Origin: Metaphire vulgaris | Taxonomy: Eukaryota; Annelida; Clitellata; Crassiclitellata; Megascolecidae | DNA: 64,000 nt | NCBI GenBank assembly: GCA_018105865.1 | Contig: CM030847.1 | Span: 13,407,089-13,471,088 of the forward strand | Reading direction: 5' to 3' | Program-made: the position numbers and the translations under genes | Part shown: one piece after another, positions 53,690-64,000 of the stretch | Numbering within the stretch: the stretch's first letter is position 1 | How the letters are laid out: each line of letters begins with the position of its first letter | The notes under the pieces: generated by a model | What the model was told of the DNA's origin: nothing | Database searches by the model: none | The model's input: the letters and a program-made list of their open reading frames with translations, nothing else

Positions 53690-56180
53690 GAAAAACTTGA
53701 AAATAATCCGACAAAACAACATTAAAGCGCACGATCAAAATTTCATGGCTGCCACACACGGCACCACCTATCGACTTTTTTGAGTCAGACACTAAGGCCT
53801 TATTGACCATGGTGGCCGGCCGCCAGGATTCTCTCCACCTGTCATTGATGATTATATTATCGTCCATTGATGAAAGGCAAGCCTTTGGGTGATGGAAAAC
53901 ATCTTGGCGCAATGGCCATTCTTTATTGACGCTTATCTTGTGGATTAGGTCTGTGGCTGCCAGTCTACGTAGGTGAGGTGGTGGAATGTTGGCCAAAACT
54001 GGGATCCAGGTGACTTGGGTCGAACGCACGGTTGCGGTAACAATTCTCATCGCGTCATTGAACCTGCGTCCGATTTGGCCGTGTGCGCCGACCACCAGAC
54101 AGTAGTATTTCGCAGCGGAGTCGCAGAGTGACAAAGCGGTTATACGCAAGGTTGACGCATCGAAGCCCCATGAAGTACCGGCCAGTTTGGAAAGGAGCTG
54201 ATTTCTGTGCCTCACCTTGGCTGTTGTTTTCGCCAGATGCTCCCTCAATGAGATGGTCTGATCTAGTGTGACGCCCAGGTAGACAGGGCAGTGTTCGTGC
54301 TGGAGAACAGAGCCACCCATTGTGACCTTTTACTTATTCTTGGTCTCAGCGTGGTACAGGTGGTAAGCGCTGGTCATCATCTTTGTCTTGCTTGGTTGAA
54401 GCCTCCACTCACTACAGTAGTCCGTTAGTACCGCATATTTAGTTTAGAAAGAAAAACATGAGATGTTGCAAGAAGGGGAGAAAATTGTGACTCAGAGTTC
54501 ATTTGGCTTTGATGTAGACAGCGAAGGGATATTGGAATTGAGTTCCAAAGCTCAGGTGCAGCGTATGAAAAAGCACGATTGCAAATTTGGAGAGATGATT
54601 GATTCAGAGGTCGAAGGAGAGTTACATGAGAAGAAGATCTAGTAGATCGAGGTTGTTGTGGAATTATCAGATTTCTTAGGTAGACTGGTTTTGATGTATG
54701 AAGTGAGTTATAAGTCATCGATATTATTTTATATTCAATGCGTTCTGCTATTTTGAGCCAGTGGAGAGATTTGAGTAATGGTGTAATGTGGCAAAATTTA
54801 GACGATTTAGTTTCTGTACGAGCTAAGGCATTTTTAATCGATTGGAGTTTACATATGGAAGCCTTTGGAAGATTGTGAAACAGTGAGTTGCAGTAGTCTA
54901 ACTTAGAGTGAACTATTGAAGTGGCAATAGTGGAAGCAGTTTTAATATCAAGGTAGGGACGAAGGCGACGTAGATCACGAATGTGAGCATAACAGGTTTT
55001 CGATAGTTGAGATATGTGAGCTTCAAAATTTAGGGAGGAGTCAAAAGTAAATCCAAGATTTTTGCAGTTGGAACAGGGGTTATTATTGTATCTGGGGCTA
55101 AAATCAGTGTGGGATTTTCAATTTTTTTCAGTTGTTGTGGCAGTCCAATTAAAAGAAATTCTGTTTTGGAGGGATTGAGGGCAAGGAGATTAGCTGACAT
55201 CCACAATGAGATTGACGAAAATGCTGATTCTTGTTCAGAGATTGATGCCTTAAAGGAAGACGGAGCAAACGAAAGAAATAATTGAGTGTCGTCTGCATAA
55301 AGTTGATGATTCAATTTGAGAGAGTTGATTAAGGATGACAGTGGGGTAGTGTAGAGACTGAACAAAACCGGTCCAAGGACAGATCCTTGTGGTACTCCAT
55401 AGTATAGATCGAAGGGTGATGAAGTTTGATTCAGGCACGAAACTTGAAAGGATCTAGATTGGAGATAGGATTGGAACCAGCGGTCATCTACAGAAGATAT
55501 TCCAAACCAGAGGGAAAGGCGTTTCAGTAGGATTTTGTGATCTATAGTATCAAAGGCAGCAGAAAGATCAAGGAGACAGAGACCAGTAACTCGTTGAGAT
55601 CCAATGGCAATGGGGAGTTTGTCATAAATGTATGTGAGGACGGTGTCTGTTGAATGATGTTTTGTATAAGCGGATTGGTGAGTGTTGTATAAGGAGTTTT
55701 TTGACAAATGCTCGTGTGTCAGAGTGATCTCAATCTTTGACAGGGATCGTGCTTGGGCGGCACAGCAGATATTGTCAGCGTAAATAAATTTCCAGCTTTT
55801 GGTTGTCGGGAGATCGTTGGTGTAGGCCTAAATGTTAAATTGCATTGGGGCTAGTACCGAGCCTTATGGGAGATTGTTTTTCTGGAACCTCCAGGAGCTT
55901 ACCCGATCACCCATGTGCACCCGAAAGCGAAGATTTCTAAGTAGGTAATAACTAATTGCTCGAACCAGAAATCTAGGCATTTAGCCAGTTTAAATAATAG
56001 GCCAACATGCCAAACAGTATCGTATGTTTCAGTTAGATCCAGGAACACTGCTCCCGTCTGTAGCCTGTTTTGGAAGCCGTCTTCGATAAATGTTGTCAAT
56101 GCTGTGACCTGATCGCACGTGCTTCACCTACGTCTAAATCCGGTTTTGGACGATGAGGCCGTAACAGTGGAAACAATCAA
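53690..56180 (-). mobile_element. LINE N (jockey/I-like), split by family A
   Basis: Minus strand 56180-55735: FIEDGFQNRLQTGAVFLDLT, ETYDTVWHVGLLFKLAK (motif A region), LP-stop-GSVLAPMQF (motif B), FIYADNICCA (second catalytic D is N), SLSKIEITLT. It resumes at 54425: TDYCSEWRLQPSKTKMM, CPVYLGVTLDQTISLREHLA, LLSKLAGTSWGFDASTLRIT, WIPVLANIPPPHLRRLAATD and NKEWPLRQDVFHHP. The two parts join in register of function. Confidence 0.82.
54426..55734 (-). mobile_element. Family A L2/CR1-type LINE, best-preserved copy, nested in LINE N
   Basis: A 225-codon minus frame (55030-55707) carries QSAYTKHHSTDTVL, LDLSAAFDTIDHKILL (motif A, residues ~46-61), YYGVPQGSVLGPVLF (motif B, ~102-116) and LYADDTQLF (catalytic box, residues 137-140), all intact. 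Downstream, after a frame change near 55030: SQLSKTCYAHIRDLRRLRPY, SKLDYCNSLFHNLPKASICK, NRAFSYAAPELWNSIPISLR. The element lacks its endonuclease and normal 3' UTR. It lies between the two halves of LINE N. Confidence 0.88.
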
Positions 56181-56375
56181 TCTGCTCAAAGTTATCTGGG
56201 AAAACTAGGTTATTAAATGTAGAGTTATTACAGTGGTTTTCACACAGGCTAACTTAACCTCCTAAACCACATGAAACACGTAAATATATGAAAAGTAGCA
56301 GAAAATGTAATAAATGCTGTGACTTTGGCATGCTTCATTGTTAAGAGGCTATTTCGTCGAAATCATTAATGGATG
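56181..56375. other. Unassigned, with a repeat shared with 24976
   Basis: CAGTGGTTTTCACACAGGCTAA at about 56231 is also present at 24976 followed by similar CCTAAACCAC text; probably one end of a hAT-type MITE. Confidence 0.5.
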
Positions 56376-56712
56376 CATAGACATAGACTTAGGTAAAAAG
56401 AGGGGCCCAACCTTCTTCCCTCATCAGGCCTTTTAATGGGAGCCTGGCGGCATATTTTGATTGGGAGCCTGGGGGCATAACGGCCGGAAAGATTCTTTTA
56501 AATCTCAAATGCTCGTACATGAGTTTTAGTGCTGTTTGAACACAAAATGTGGCAATAAAACAGACTCTGGTTTGTCCATAAAATCTTTGTAAAACTCCTA
56601 TATAGCACTACAAAACGAAACCAACAAGTGTGGGAGACTTGAAAGCTCCATAGCCTAGCATCTCAAAAAGTGGGGGATTTAGCCTAGCGCCTAATATATA
56701 TTTGCGCCTATG
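56376..56712. mobile_element. MITE-like repeat, related to 35168-35303
   Basis: The right end CTCAAAAAGTGGGGG ... CCTAATATATATTTGCGCCTATG parallels the elements ending at 35303 and 61734. The left end contains TAGACATAGACTTAGG, a weak inverse match. A GGGAGCCTGG block is duplicated at 56438 and 56462. Confidence 0.45.
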
Positions 56713-56749
56713 TTAGCCAGTAAGGTTAACAAACGTAATAGTCTTTCTT

Positions 56750-57216
56750 CTTCTTTAGGTGCTGTGCATTTCTACGTTAGTGACCATGGATTTCCACTTT
56801 GATCGATCTTGACATCCTCTTATTATTTCGATGTTGTTCTTTGCTCCCTCAATTCCTTCTCGTAAGCAGTCTACATAGGTGTTTCTCTGCCTTCCTCTTG
56901 CTCTTTTTCCCTCCACTTTTCCGGTTATTGCCAAATGCTCCAGGCCTTCCTTCCTCATTATGTGTTCAAGGAAGGAAAGCTGCCTTTTTCGATGGTTACC
57001 ATAAGATTTCTTTTTATTCCAATTTCATTTAAGATCTTTTCATTGGTTTTCTTTTCCATCCATGAAATCTTCAGCATTTCTCGTAAAAACCACATTTCTA
57101 TGGCTTCCAATTTATTCTGCATGGCCTTGGATGTAGTCCATGTGTCTGTCCATACAAGAGGACTGACCAAACGTAGCGCTTGAGCACTCCTAACAGTATC
57201 TCGTAAGAGATGTGCC
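56750..57216 (-). mobile_element. Family J LINE C-terminus (left of the RTE insertion)
   Basis: Minus strand: RYVWSVLLYG-type text near 57165, then MQNKLEAIEMWFLREMLKIS, WMEKKTNEKILNEIGIKRNL, MRKEGLEHLAITGKVEGKRA, RGRQRNTYVDCLREGIEGAK and SKWKSMVTNVEMHST with stop. Interrupted at 57216 by the RTE LINE and resumes at 60656. Confidence 0.85.
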
Positions 57217-57597
57217 CCCTCGGAAGCCCGACCCACACCTCAAAGTGGTGAGGGGGTGGCAACGACCAAGTAGGGGATTGCCTGCTAGGGCTATGCCATC
57301 AGGGGTGAAAGTGCTTGCACTCAAGTACCTCCTTGGGCGCTACGCGAGGTGGACAGGCCTAGCAGGAACCCCGAAAACGGTCGGCTAACGTGGGCTCCGG
57401 CACACTCACTCAAACACATGCACCCATATACATAGCAAACCAAGTCCTCGTCGGCAGGCATGTGAAGCTGGCCAGACATGCAGGTTGGCAGGCAAAAGGC
57501 GCAGTACGGCACCAAGCCAGAAACCGGCTAGCCAACTAGTGACGGAGATGAAGCCTGTTAGATCCGTCGCGAAAATACGCAGGTAAAACCAGTTGAA

Positions 57598-58068
57598 ATG
57601 AGAATGATAATGACGACAATGAATCAGAACGATAAGAGCGTAAACGGGTCCTCCCAGGTGGGAGGGGTCGCGTCTGGCAAGGGAGCATGTGGGGACTCCC
57701 GGGTCACAATCAAGCGAAACCCCCATGAAGTGGAAGCTTTGAACATATCAAAGCAGACGGTAACTATAGGCACATGGAATGTGCGAACTCTGTGGCAGAC
57801 GGGACAGCTACAGATACTGACAAAGGTAATGGAATCATACAGATATGATGTGGTTGGGATCTCTGAGGTAAGATGGACTGGAAGTGGGGATGCGATGGGA
57901 GGCAGGTTTCTGTACTCTGGAGAGGAATCCAGGCACGAGAAAGGAGTTTGCCTTCTGATGAATGCCCGAGCACAAAGAGCACTAATGTGGTACGATCCAG
58001 TGTCACCAAGGATCATTGTGGCAAGGTTCGAGGCATACCCACGAAAAATCACAGCCGTACAAGTTTAG
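57598..58068 (+). pseudogene. RTE LINE ORF, endonuclease N-terminal half
   Basis: Open from ATG 57598 for 156 codons. TVTIGTWNVRTLWQTGQ (residues 53-69) and DVVGISEVRWTGSG (84-97) are the first Asn and Glu motifs of the APE-type endonuclease, which nicks target DNA to prime reverse transcription. A TAG at 58066-58068 interrupts the domain just after KITAVQV; the same frame continues directly with APTSDANEEEIEDFYQQLED, so this is a single-base nonsense change in a longer ORF. Confidence 0.88.
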
Positions 58069-59445
58069 GCTCCAACCAGCGATGCTAATGAAGAGGAGAT
58101 AGAAGATTTCTATCAACAGCTGGAAGACACTATGAAAGAAATCCCACCTCGAGACGTGAAAGTTTTGATGGGCGACTGGAATGCAAAAGTTGGGGGAGAC
58201 TCCGTCGGCTGGACCCATGTCATGGGCCAATATGGTATCGGCAAACGCAACGAAAGAGGCATGAGACTACTCCAATTTGCACAAGAACATAATCTTTTTG
58301 TAACGAATACAAAAAACCCTGGAAGACACAGCCGGAAGTGGACATGGGAATCAGCAGATGGACAGACCAAAAACATGATCGACTATGTTCTGGTAGACAG
58401 TAGGTTCAAAGAACATATACACAAGTGCAGGAGTTTCCCTGGGGCCGACGTTGGATCAGACCACCAACTGGTTCTTTGCAACATACAGATGGCACTAGGC
58501 CACGCCAGGAAGAGTAATTGTACGAAACCCAAAAGGTACAATCTGGAGAAGTTGAAGGACCCAGTGGAACAGCAGACATACGAAGAAGAGGTAACAAGAC
58601 GGCTACTGACGGAGAACCCGAACATCCAGGCTCACCAAAAGATAAGACTTGCTGTATGCGGAGCAGCAGACAATCTGCTGACGAAAAATAGAACAACTAA
58701 AAAACCATGGATTGGATCAGATACTATGAAACTTTTTGAGGAAAGAGGCAACGCAAAAAGACTCAAACACCAGTCACCTGAGAAGGAGGAACTATACCGT
58801 GACCTATGCAGGCAAGTCAAGAAAAGCGCTAGGCGCGATAAAAGAAGATGGCTGGAAGAGTCCTGTGAGGAGGTGCAGAGGCACATGCACAACTCATATC
58901 TCAGGGAAGCATTCAAATTGATAGAAAAAATAGCAGGGGATTGGAAAACAACACCAAGGACAATTAACAACGAAGATGGAACTCCGTTAAGGACCGACGA
59001 AGAAATTGACAAGCGATGGACAGACTACGCCCAACACTTGTATGGATACAAGGGAACAGGTGACCACGAATCACTGGAGAATCTCAAGGCAAGAACAGGA
59101 TATCCGGATGGTGACTGTGATGATACAATCCTCCGCTCCGAAGTAGAAGCAGCCATTAGCAGGTTGAAGAATGGGAAAAGTCCTGGAGTGGATGGAGTTG
59201 CAGCGGAGATGTTGAAAGCAGGTGGAGAAGACCTAATTAGAGAGCTTCATCAAGCATGCCGCAGCGTGTGGGAGACTGAAGAGTGGCCAGAAGAATGGGC
59301 TCAATCAGTACTAGTGATGATACCGAAGGGAGGAAACCCCAAGGAGTGCTCAAACTATAGGTCAATTGCCATGATATCACAGCAAAGTATTGCTGTCGAT
59401 CCTTTTGCAACGACTAAGAGCAAAGGTAGATTGCCACCTATCTGA
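58069..59445 (+). pseudogene. RTE LINE ORF, endonuclease C-terminal half and RT N-terminus
   Basis: Same frame as the previous piece. LMGDWNAKVGGDS, MIDYVLVDSRFK and GADVGSDHQLVLC are the remaining APE endonuclease motifs (GDWN, DY, SDH). After a basic linker come RTDEEIDKRWTDYAQHLYG, EVEAAISRLKNGKSPGVDGV and PKECSNYRSIAMIS, the start of the RT fingers. Near 59383 the meaningful reading leaves this frame; codons up to 59445 are a shadow of the next piece. Confidence 0.88.
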
Positions 59446-60628
59446 AGAGCAGGCAGGATTCAGAAGTGGCAGGAGCACCACCCATCAAATCCTGACACTA
59501 AGACTGCTGATCGAACAAGCCAGGGAATATGGAAAATGCATCTATAATTGCTTCGTGGATTACACCAAAGCATTTGACTCGGTCTGGCATGAGGGGCTAT
59601 GGGCGACGCTGGAGAGCTATGGTGTGGACGGTAAGCTGCTGAGGATCATCCAAAGCCTGTATAAATCGGCGATGGCTTTAGTCAGGGTCAACGGAAAAAT
59701 CGGAAACTGGTTCAGGCCGACAGTGGGCTCACGACAGGGTGACCCAATATCACCACTGCTATTCTTACTCATGCTAGAGCGAGCAATGGAGAGACTAGAA
59801 GAGGAAGAGGAGGGAGGAATAAACATCCAGGGGAAGACGCTGAAAGATTTGCGATTTGCTGACGACGTCGATCTCATGTCCTTCACGCAAAGTGGACTAC
59901 AAAAGATGTTGAATACATTAAATGAAGAGAGTAAAAGGTTAGGTCTCGAAATCAACGTCAAAAAGACAAAAGTCATGGTGGCAGGTAGAGTGGAGGAGCC
60001 GGTGGTAATCACCTTAGACAGCACCCAGTTGGAAACGGTCGAGCAGTTTGTATATCTGGGAAGCTTGGTGCGTGCAGATGGGAATTGTAATCAGGAGATT
60101 AGGAGAAGGATTGGTCTGGCCAGCTCAGCATTGGGTCGCCTTGGCAAACTATGGAGCTCTGGAAAGATCTTCCTCAAGACAAACCTCCAACTTTTACGAG
60201 TCTGTGTCTTCTCTGTGCTCCTTTATGGAGGCGAGACTTGGACACTGAAAAAGGATGACTGCAGACGACTCCTGGCTTTCGAAATGCGATGCTACCGACG
60301 GCTTATTAAGATATGGTGGGGAATGAAAATCACGAATAAAGAAGTAAGGAGAAGAATCAGGATCGACAGTGATGTGATAAACACAATCAAAGAAAGGAAG
60401 CTCCAGATGTTTGGTCATGTCAGTCGCATGGAGGAGAAGAGAATTCTGAACGTTGCAATGGAGGGAACAATGGAGGGAACACGCCCTCCTGGAAGGCCCA
60501 GAAGACGATGGTTCGACGACATCAGAGAGTGGACGGGATTAAATCTTGGAGAGGCAATACATGCGGCACAAGACCGCGAAAATTGGAAAAGAATCGTTCA
60601 GCATGCTACTGGTCTCGACGGTTCCTGA
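59384..60628 (+). pseudogene. RTE LINE ORF, RT core and C-terminus
   Basis: The frame has its first ATG at 59390 but the protein continues from the upstream piece through a one-base frameshift. LSEEQAGFRSGRSTTHQILT, CFVDYTKAFDSVWHEGL (motif A), GSRQGDPISPLLFLLMLERA (motif B) and LRFADDVDLMSFT (catalytic box, residues ~154-166) are intact, followed by VEQFVYLGSLVRADGNCNQE, VFSVLLYGGETWTLKKDD, MFGHVSRMEEKRILN, GTRPPGRPRRRWFDDIREW and AQDRENWKRIVQHATG, then a stop. The RT would copy element RNA into DNA at the nicked target. Confidence 0.9.
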
Positions 60629-60655
60629 GGGGACTATGAGCTGATGATGATGATG

Positions 60656-60890
60656 AAGAGATGTGCCTATTTGTAAGTATCGCTCTGAGTTGACAGAATA
60701 CTGCCTTGGCCATTTATATTGTTGACGTTATGTATTTCTCAATTTTTCCATCGCCGGTTATCAGACGGCCTAAGTATTTGAACTTGTGCCACTTGTTTGA
60801 CTTCATCGCCATTTAGTCTTATTCTGCATGTGGGTGTTGCGTTGCTCTTGGCACGCAGAAGGTCTTTTTCATATTAACCTTTAGTACTAC
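60656..60890 (-). mobile_element. Family J LINE thumb (right of the RTE insertion)
   Basis: Minus strand: TPTCRIRLNGDEVKQVAQ, FKYLGRLITGDGKIEKYI, MAKAVFCQLRAILTNRHIS in neighbouring frames. Reading on past the duplication into 57216 continues as YEILLGVLKRYVWSVLLYG, so removing the RTE restores LINE J. Confidence 0.82.
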
Positions 60891-61640
60891 AAAACAAACG
60901 AACAGTAATCTGCGATTATTAAAAGATGAAATGCCATCTATGACTGTAACTTGACTATCTTGTACAGTGTACACAGTCATTGAGTTTAGATCGGTTCGCA
61001 ATAACCTAAATTTAAAAGTTATCTATCTTCAGCCAAAACAACATAAATGATGTAACAATGACGTAACCACCGAGTGGATACCACTAACTCCGAAACAAAT
61101 CATTTTTATTTTATGGATATTTGTTAATTTTAAATTTCAGGCTGGATTACACTAAGGCCTACTATTGTAGTTCTAAGATTTTAACGTGTCTTCTAAAAAG
61201 CAGTTAGTGGCAAATGTTTGGAAATTCAATCCTGTGTGTTTCTTCGCAACCCTATTCCGAGTCGCTTTTAATTGATCGAATCATGGTCGGCGGAGTTTGG
61301 GTCACGTAGCGGTGTTAGTAGGCCTATCTGTATTTCTCTGTTACTTTGTGTTCCTTGTCGGGAGTATTCGCAGAATCGTGCGACGGGTCAAAACGCGCTT
61401 TCTTTGCTAAATGATAGACAGAAGGGGTGTGGCACTGGCTCAGTGCCTCCCATCGCCCAGTGAGTCGGTGACGGATCTTGACCGGATTTCACAGTTCTCA
61501 TATTTCGTTTAACTCTGGCAGTGGCATTTCAATAGTTATATAGACCTAGCTATGCGCGTATCTGAGCATTAGTCATCACACAGGTGCGCCAATTCCTCTG
61601 TGAATGCAACTGACTACACCTGCCAACTTGTTGCTTACTG
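60891..61640. other. Unassigned stretch
   Basis: No recognised coding sequence or ends. Confidence 0.45.
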
Positions 61641-61735
61641 CCAAAAAGTGAGAGGAGTGTCACAAGCTTTAGAACCTAGTCTCTCAAAAAGTGAGCGTCT
61701 GGAGCCTTGCTGCCTAATAGAAGCTTACGCCTATG
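61641..61735. mobile_element. MITE-like right end
   Basis: CTCTCAAAAAGTGAGCG ... CCTAATAGAAGCTTACGCCTATG matches the right ends at 35303 and 56712. Confidence 0.5.
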
Positions 61736-61739
61736 AATG

Positions 61740-62039
61740 TACACCCCTTTATAGGCTATAGATTATAGAACATAATGCATCTGATTGGAGCCTGAATATA
61801 TCATCATCGAATCGTAATCCCCATAGTCAAATCCAATAAGGCAGTCCGATTTTCTGCTAGTACAACATTCAGAACACTGCTTCCTGGTATAAATATTTCG
61901 GTTTGGCGCCTTCCGGCTGTCTTGCAAATATATGCGCGAGCCTCGGAAAATCGTCGCTCTTGGCAGTTTACCGGCATCTTGCGCTTGATTTCAGCACTAA
62001 ATGCGGAATGCGGACTTTTTCGGGTGGTCCTGTGCACTT
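61740..62039. other. Unassigned stretch
   Basis: May be the upstream part of the family C copy; no motif. Confidence 0.3.
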
Positions 62040-62553
62040 TCTCCGTGTAGATTTGGAAGTTTATGGTCGTCCGCCGTAGAGTGCCGCCATCCTGGACCGG
62101 CCTTCATTTCATCGACATGGCCGGTAGAACTCCAGACTAGATACACTATCGAGAATTCTACGAAGTGTCTTTCATACTAGATGGGACGACTGCCGACCTA
62201 ATTTTCACCTGGAATTCCATCTCGTGTCGGGTCTGACAAGTTCGGCGATAGATTATACTCACGAAAGACCATCTCAGGATTCACCGCCTAATCTTGCCGT
62301 GCAGATCTCTTCTGCGGAATTTCAACATCTTCTTCCGTGCTTAGTTGATTTGTCTGCTGTTAACGTTTCTTTTGCGAAAGACCGCTTGTTATAGGATTGA
62401 CCAACGTATTGGCCAAGGTGGTGAATTCCCTCATTCCATCAAATCGGACATTCAAGATCGTCATCCTACGTTCTTCATGGACATGCCAACGAAGTCAAAG
62501 CGCCTTTGACTTTGGCCTTGGCTTTGTTACGGCGCTATGGAAGTCGTCTTGGA
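62040..62553 (+). mobile_element. Family C non-coding retroelement-like repeat
   Basis: Contains GAAAGACCGCTTGTTATAGG, GACATGCCAACGAAGTCAAA, GCGCCTTTGACTTTGGCCTT and ACGGCGCTATGGAAGTCGTC in the same order as the copies at 36150-36765 and 29471-30165. No protein motif. Followed directly by the (TAC)n tract. Confidence 0.6.
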
Positions 62554-62576
62554 TACTACTACTACTGCTACTGCTG

Positions 62577-62649
<73 letters not shown>

Positions 62650-62674
62650 AACAACTACTACTACTACAACAACA

Positions 62675-62711
<37 letters not shown>

Positions 62712-62730
62712 ATAATAATAATAATAATGA
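62554..62730. repeat. (TAC)n then (AAT)n microsatellite
   Basis: About 155 bp of ACT/TAC units with a few CTG and CAA interruptions, then AAT units. It sits where a retroelement 3' tail would be. Confidence 0.95.
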
Positions 62731-63099
62731 ATGAAAGCAATTGGACGGGATGAAAAATAATGAAGGGTCATTAGGGCATTAGGGCTACCTTGTAAGAAGA
62801 TGGATATTTAGCCTAAAGCTGACATTTTGTCGACTAATATAGTAGAAATTAGCTATGGCAACATAGCTATTTGACCATTATCACTACTCTTTAAATACAT
62901 ATTAGGCAATTAAGACACGTATAAAAATAGCGACAATCATTTGTTAGCTAGGCCTACCGTTAGTGTAAACAATGAGCCTGCTTTGCGCCGCCGACTCGCC
63001 GAGTTCATCAAACAAGGCGAGGCGAGACGAGTCTATATCCGAATCCGAATGAAAAACTGTTTAACCTAAGCGGATTGCAGTCAAAGTTCTACTTTTTAG
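62731..63099. other. Unassigned stretch
   Basis: No recognised content. Confidence 0.5.
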
Positions 63100-63370
63100 A
63101 AGAACTGGTTCGTTCAGGTGCTTCTATACGCTGGTGACAGCGCATTCTTTATATATAGCAAAGCTGACTCAGACCGACACTCCTACAGGAGATTTTTATC
63201 AGCTTTATCTAAGTAGCAAAAAACCTTGGTCTGTCCAGTGATATGTTAAAAACGGGAAGTTCTCTATCAACCTCCACCTCAGACACCTATTGGACAACTA
63301 CATATCACGATTGAAGATCAAGAAATCAAGCAGATCAGAAAATTCTCATACCCCGGCTCAGTTTCAACAG
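63100..63370 (+). mobile_element. RTE-like LINE fragment, catalytic box region
   Basis: Plus strand: VLLYAGDSAFFIYSKADSD (YAGD, first catalytic Asp lost), EVLYQPPPQTPIGQLHITI and QEIKQIRKFSYPGSVSTA. It parallels 51640-51880 and is degenerate. Confidence 0.75.
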
Positions 63371-63945
63371 CGCACCTGTCATCGAACGGTTATTTTTTTA
63401 GTCGCAGTTTTGCCGGATTGGTGTCTCAATTGAACAACTGTGGCCGCCTGATCGATGCGAATCGTCTGTCCGTTCTTTTTTCGAACGGTTGCGTGCTTCT
63501 GGAAAGTTTTTTCTGGGCTGGACGAAATGGCGGGCGGCGGTGTGCGCTCGCTGCCACGCGACACTCCCCTCGATTTGAGATCGTGCCAGTCAACGTAGTA
63601 CGTACACTCGGTCAGGACATATGCCGCGCCGAACGAATCTGCCTCGGTGTGTAGGCCCCTACAGCGACGAGCAGGTGTTTACAACCAACATGTTCGCCTG
63701 TCTCGACGATAGCAACTCCACCATCTCGTTCCGCAGCCGGTGTCGTCCGTCGTCCTTTGACCGGCAGCCGCCGAAGACCGACAATACAACTCCGATCCTA
63801 GTTTGGCCCCTACAGTACACGGATTCCAGCATGTGTTTTGTGCAAGCCAAGGATCGTCTATTCTTTGACATTGTTATGCGCTTGTTAACAGTATCTGAAC
63901 AAACGCAATATAAATACCTAGTTTACTTACTTACTTTCAAATGAC
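63371..63945 (+). mobile_element. Non-coding repeat with LINE-like 3' end
   Basis: Ends TTATGCGCTTGTTAACAGTA, ACGCAATATAAATACC and a TTTACTTACTTAC tail, a variant of the shared LINE 3' end. Upstream frames on both strands lack known motifs. Possibly family C-like. Confidence 0.5.
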
Positions 63946-64000
63946 ACGACACAGGTCAGCAACACTGGTCTAGCTGTGCCGCACAACTTGATGAAAAAAT

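Larger units (their letters stand above)
57217..60655 (+). mobile_element. Near-intact RTE-type LINE, 3,439 bp
   Basis: Flanked by the exact 12-bp duplication AAGAGATGTGCC at 57205-57216 and 60656-60667. It has a ~380-bp GC-rich 5' leader (57217-57597), endonuclease-RT coding sequence (57598-60628), a very short 3' UTR and a GATGATGATGATGA 3' end, the arrangement of RTE-clade elements. Only one in-frame stop and one frameshift were seen, the least damage of any LINE here, so it is probably the youngest. It inserted into the coding sequence of LINE J. Confidence 0.9.

Noticed and set aside
57321..57726. Minus-strand ORFs opposite the RTE leader
   Set aside because: Antisense shadows of GC-rich LINE leader and coding sequence.
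62495..62753. Long open frames in several phases over the (TAC)n tract
   Set aside because: They are homopolymeric translations of a microsatellite.

Overview
The window looks like nuclear DNA of an animal, probably a marine invertebrate. It has no operons, ribosome-binding sites or dense coding, and it is packed with decayed metazoan transposons: L2/CR1-type and RTE-type LINEs, hAT, piggyBac-like, Tc1/mariner and pogo-like DNA elements, and short Helitrons. The palindrome TAGGCCTA occurs at least 13 times where about one is expected. The species cannot be named from the sequence. Family letters (A, B, E, J, L, N, R, C) are my own labels for repeats recurring in this window.

Only two short stretches look like host-gene exons. 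One is a terminal coding exon on the minus strand (2857-2996) behind a clear splice acceptor. The other is a possible first coding exon on the plus strand (48622-48832) ending at a GTGAGC donor. A 106-codon zinc-finger ORF (45687-46007, minus) is more likely transposon-derived.

Layout. 1-0.6 kb: 3' half of a Tc1/mariner element. 0.6-3 kb: CCCAA repeats, a LINE with a nested family A fragment, the host exon. 3.1-8.2 kb: LINE fragments in both orientations and a 1.4-kb piggyBac-like element with three 375-bp repeats. 8.3-12.1 kb: hAT and LINE pieces and a second piggyBac-like element. 12.1-16.8 kb: one family A LINE split by a Helitron-led block and by another LINE. 16.9-23.1 kb: RTE-like LINE, hAT element (19245-20415), and a family A remnant cut twice by LINEs. 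23.6-28.0 kb: one LINE split by two nested pogo-like elements and a hAT. 28.2-34.9 kb: a family B LINE interrupted by 4.4 kb holding family C, LINE R and two hAT elements, then LINE J. 35-37.4 kb: family C and a Tigger-like MITE. 38-39.7 kb: hAT with an 8-bp target duplication. 40-42.5 kb: RTE LINE with a nested LINE, family A, a 191-bp MITE. 43.1-46.6 kb: a 1.5-kb element with perfect 40-bp terminal repeats, a MITE array, two Helitrons, a 42-bp hairpin. 46.7-56.2 kb: LINE pieces, with family A nested in LINE N. 57.2-60.7 kb: a near-intact 3,439-bp RTE-type LINE inserted in LINE J with a 12-bp duplication. 61-64 kb: family C repeats, a long (TAC)n tract, and LINE debris.

The elements do not form a pathway. 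What they share is layering: target duplications let several insertion orders be read directly. Many unrelated LINEs and the non-coding family C end in the same GCGCTATA-type 3' motif, suggesting family C is copied by LINE machinery.
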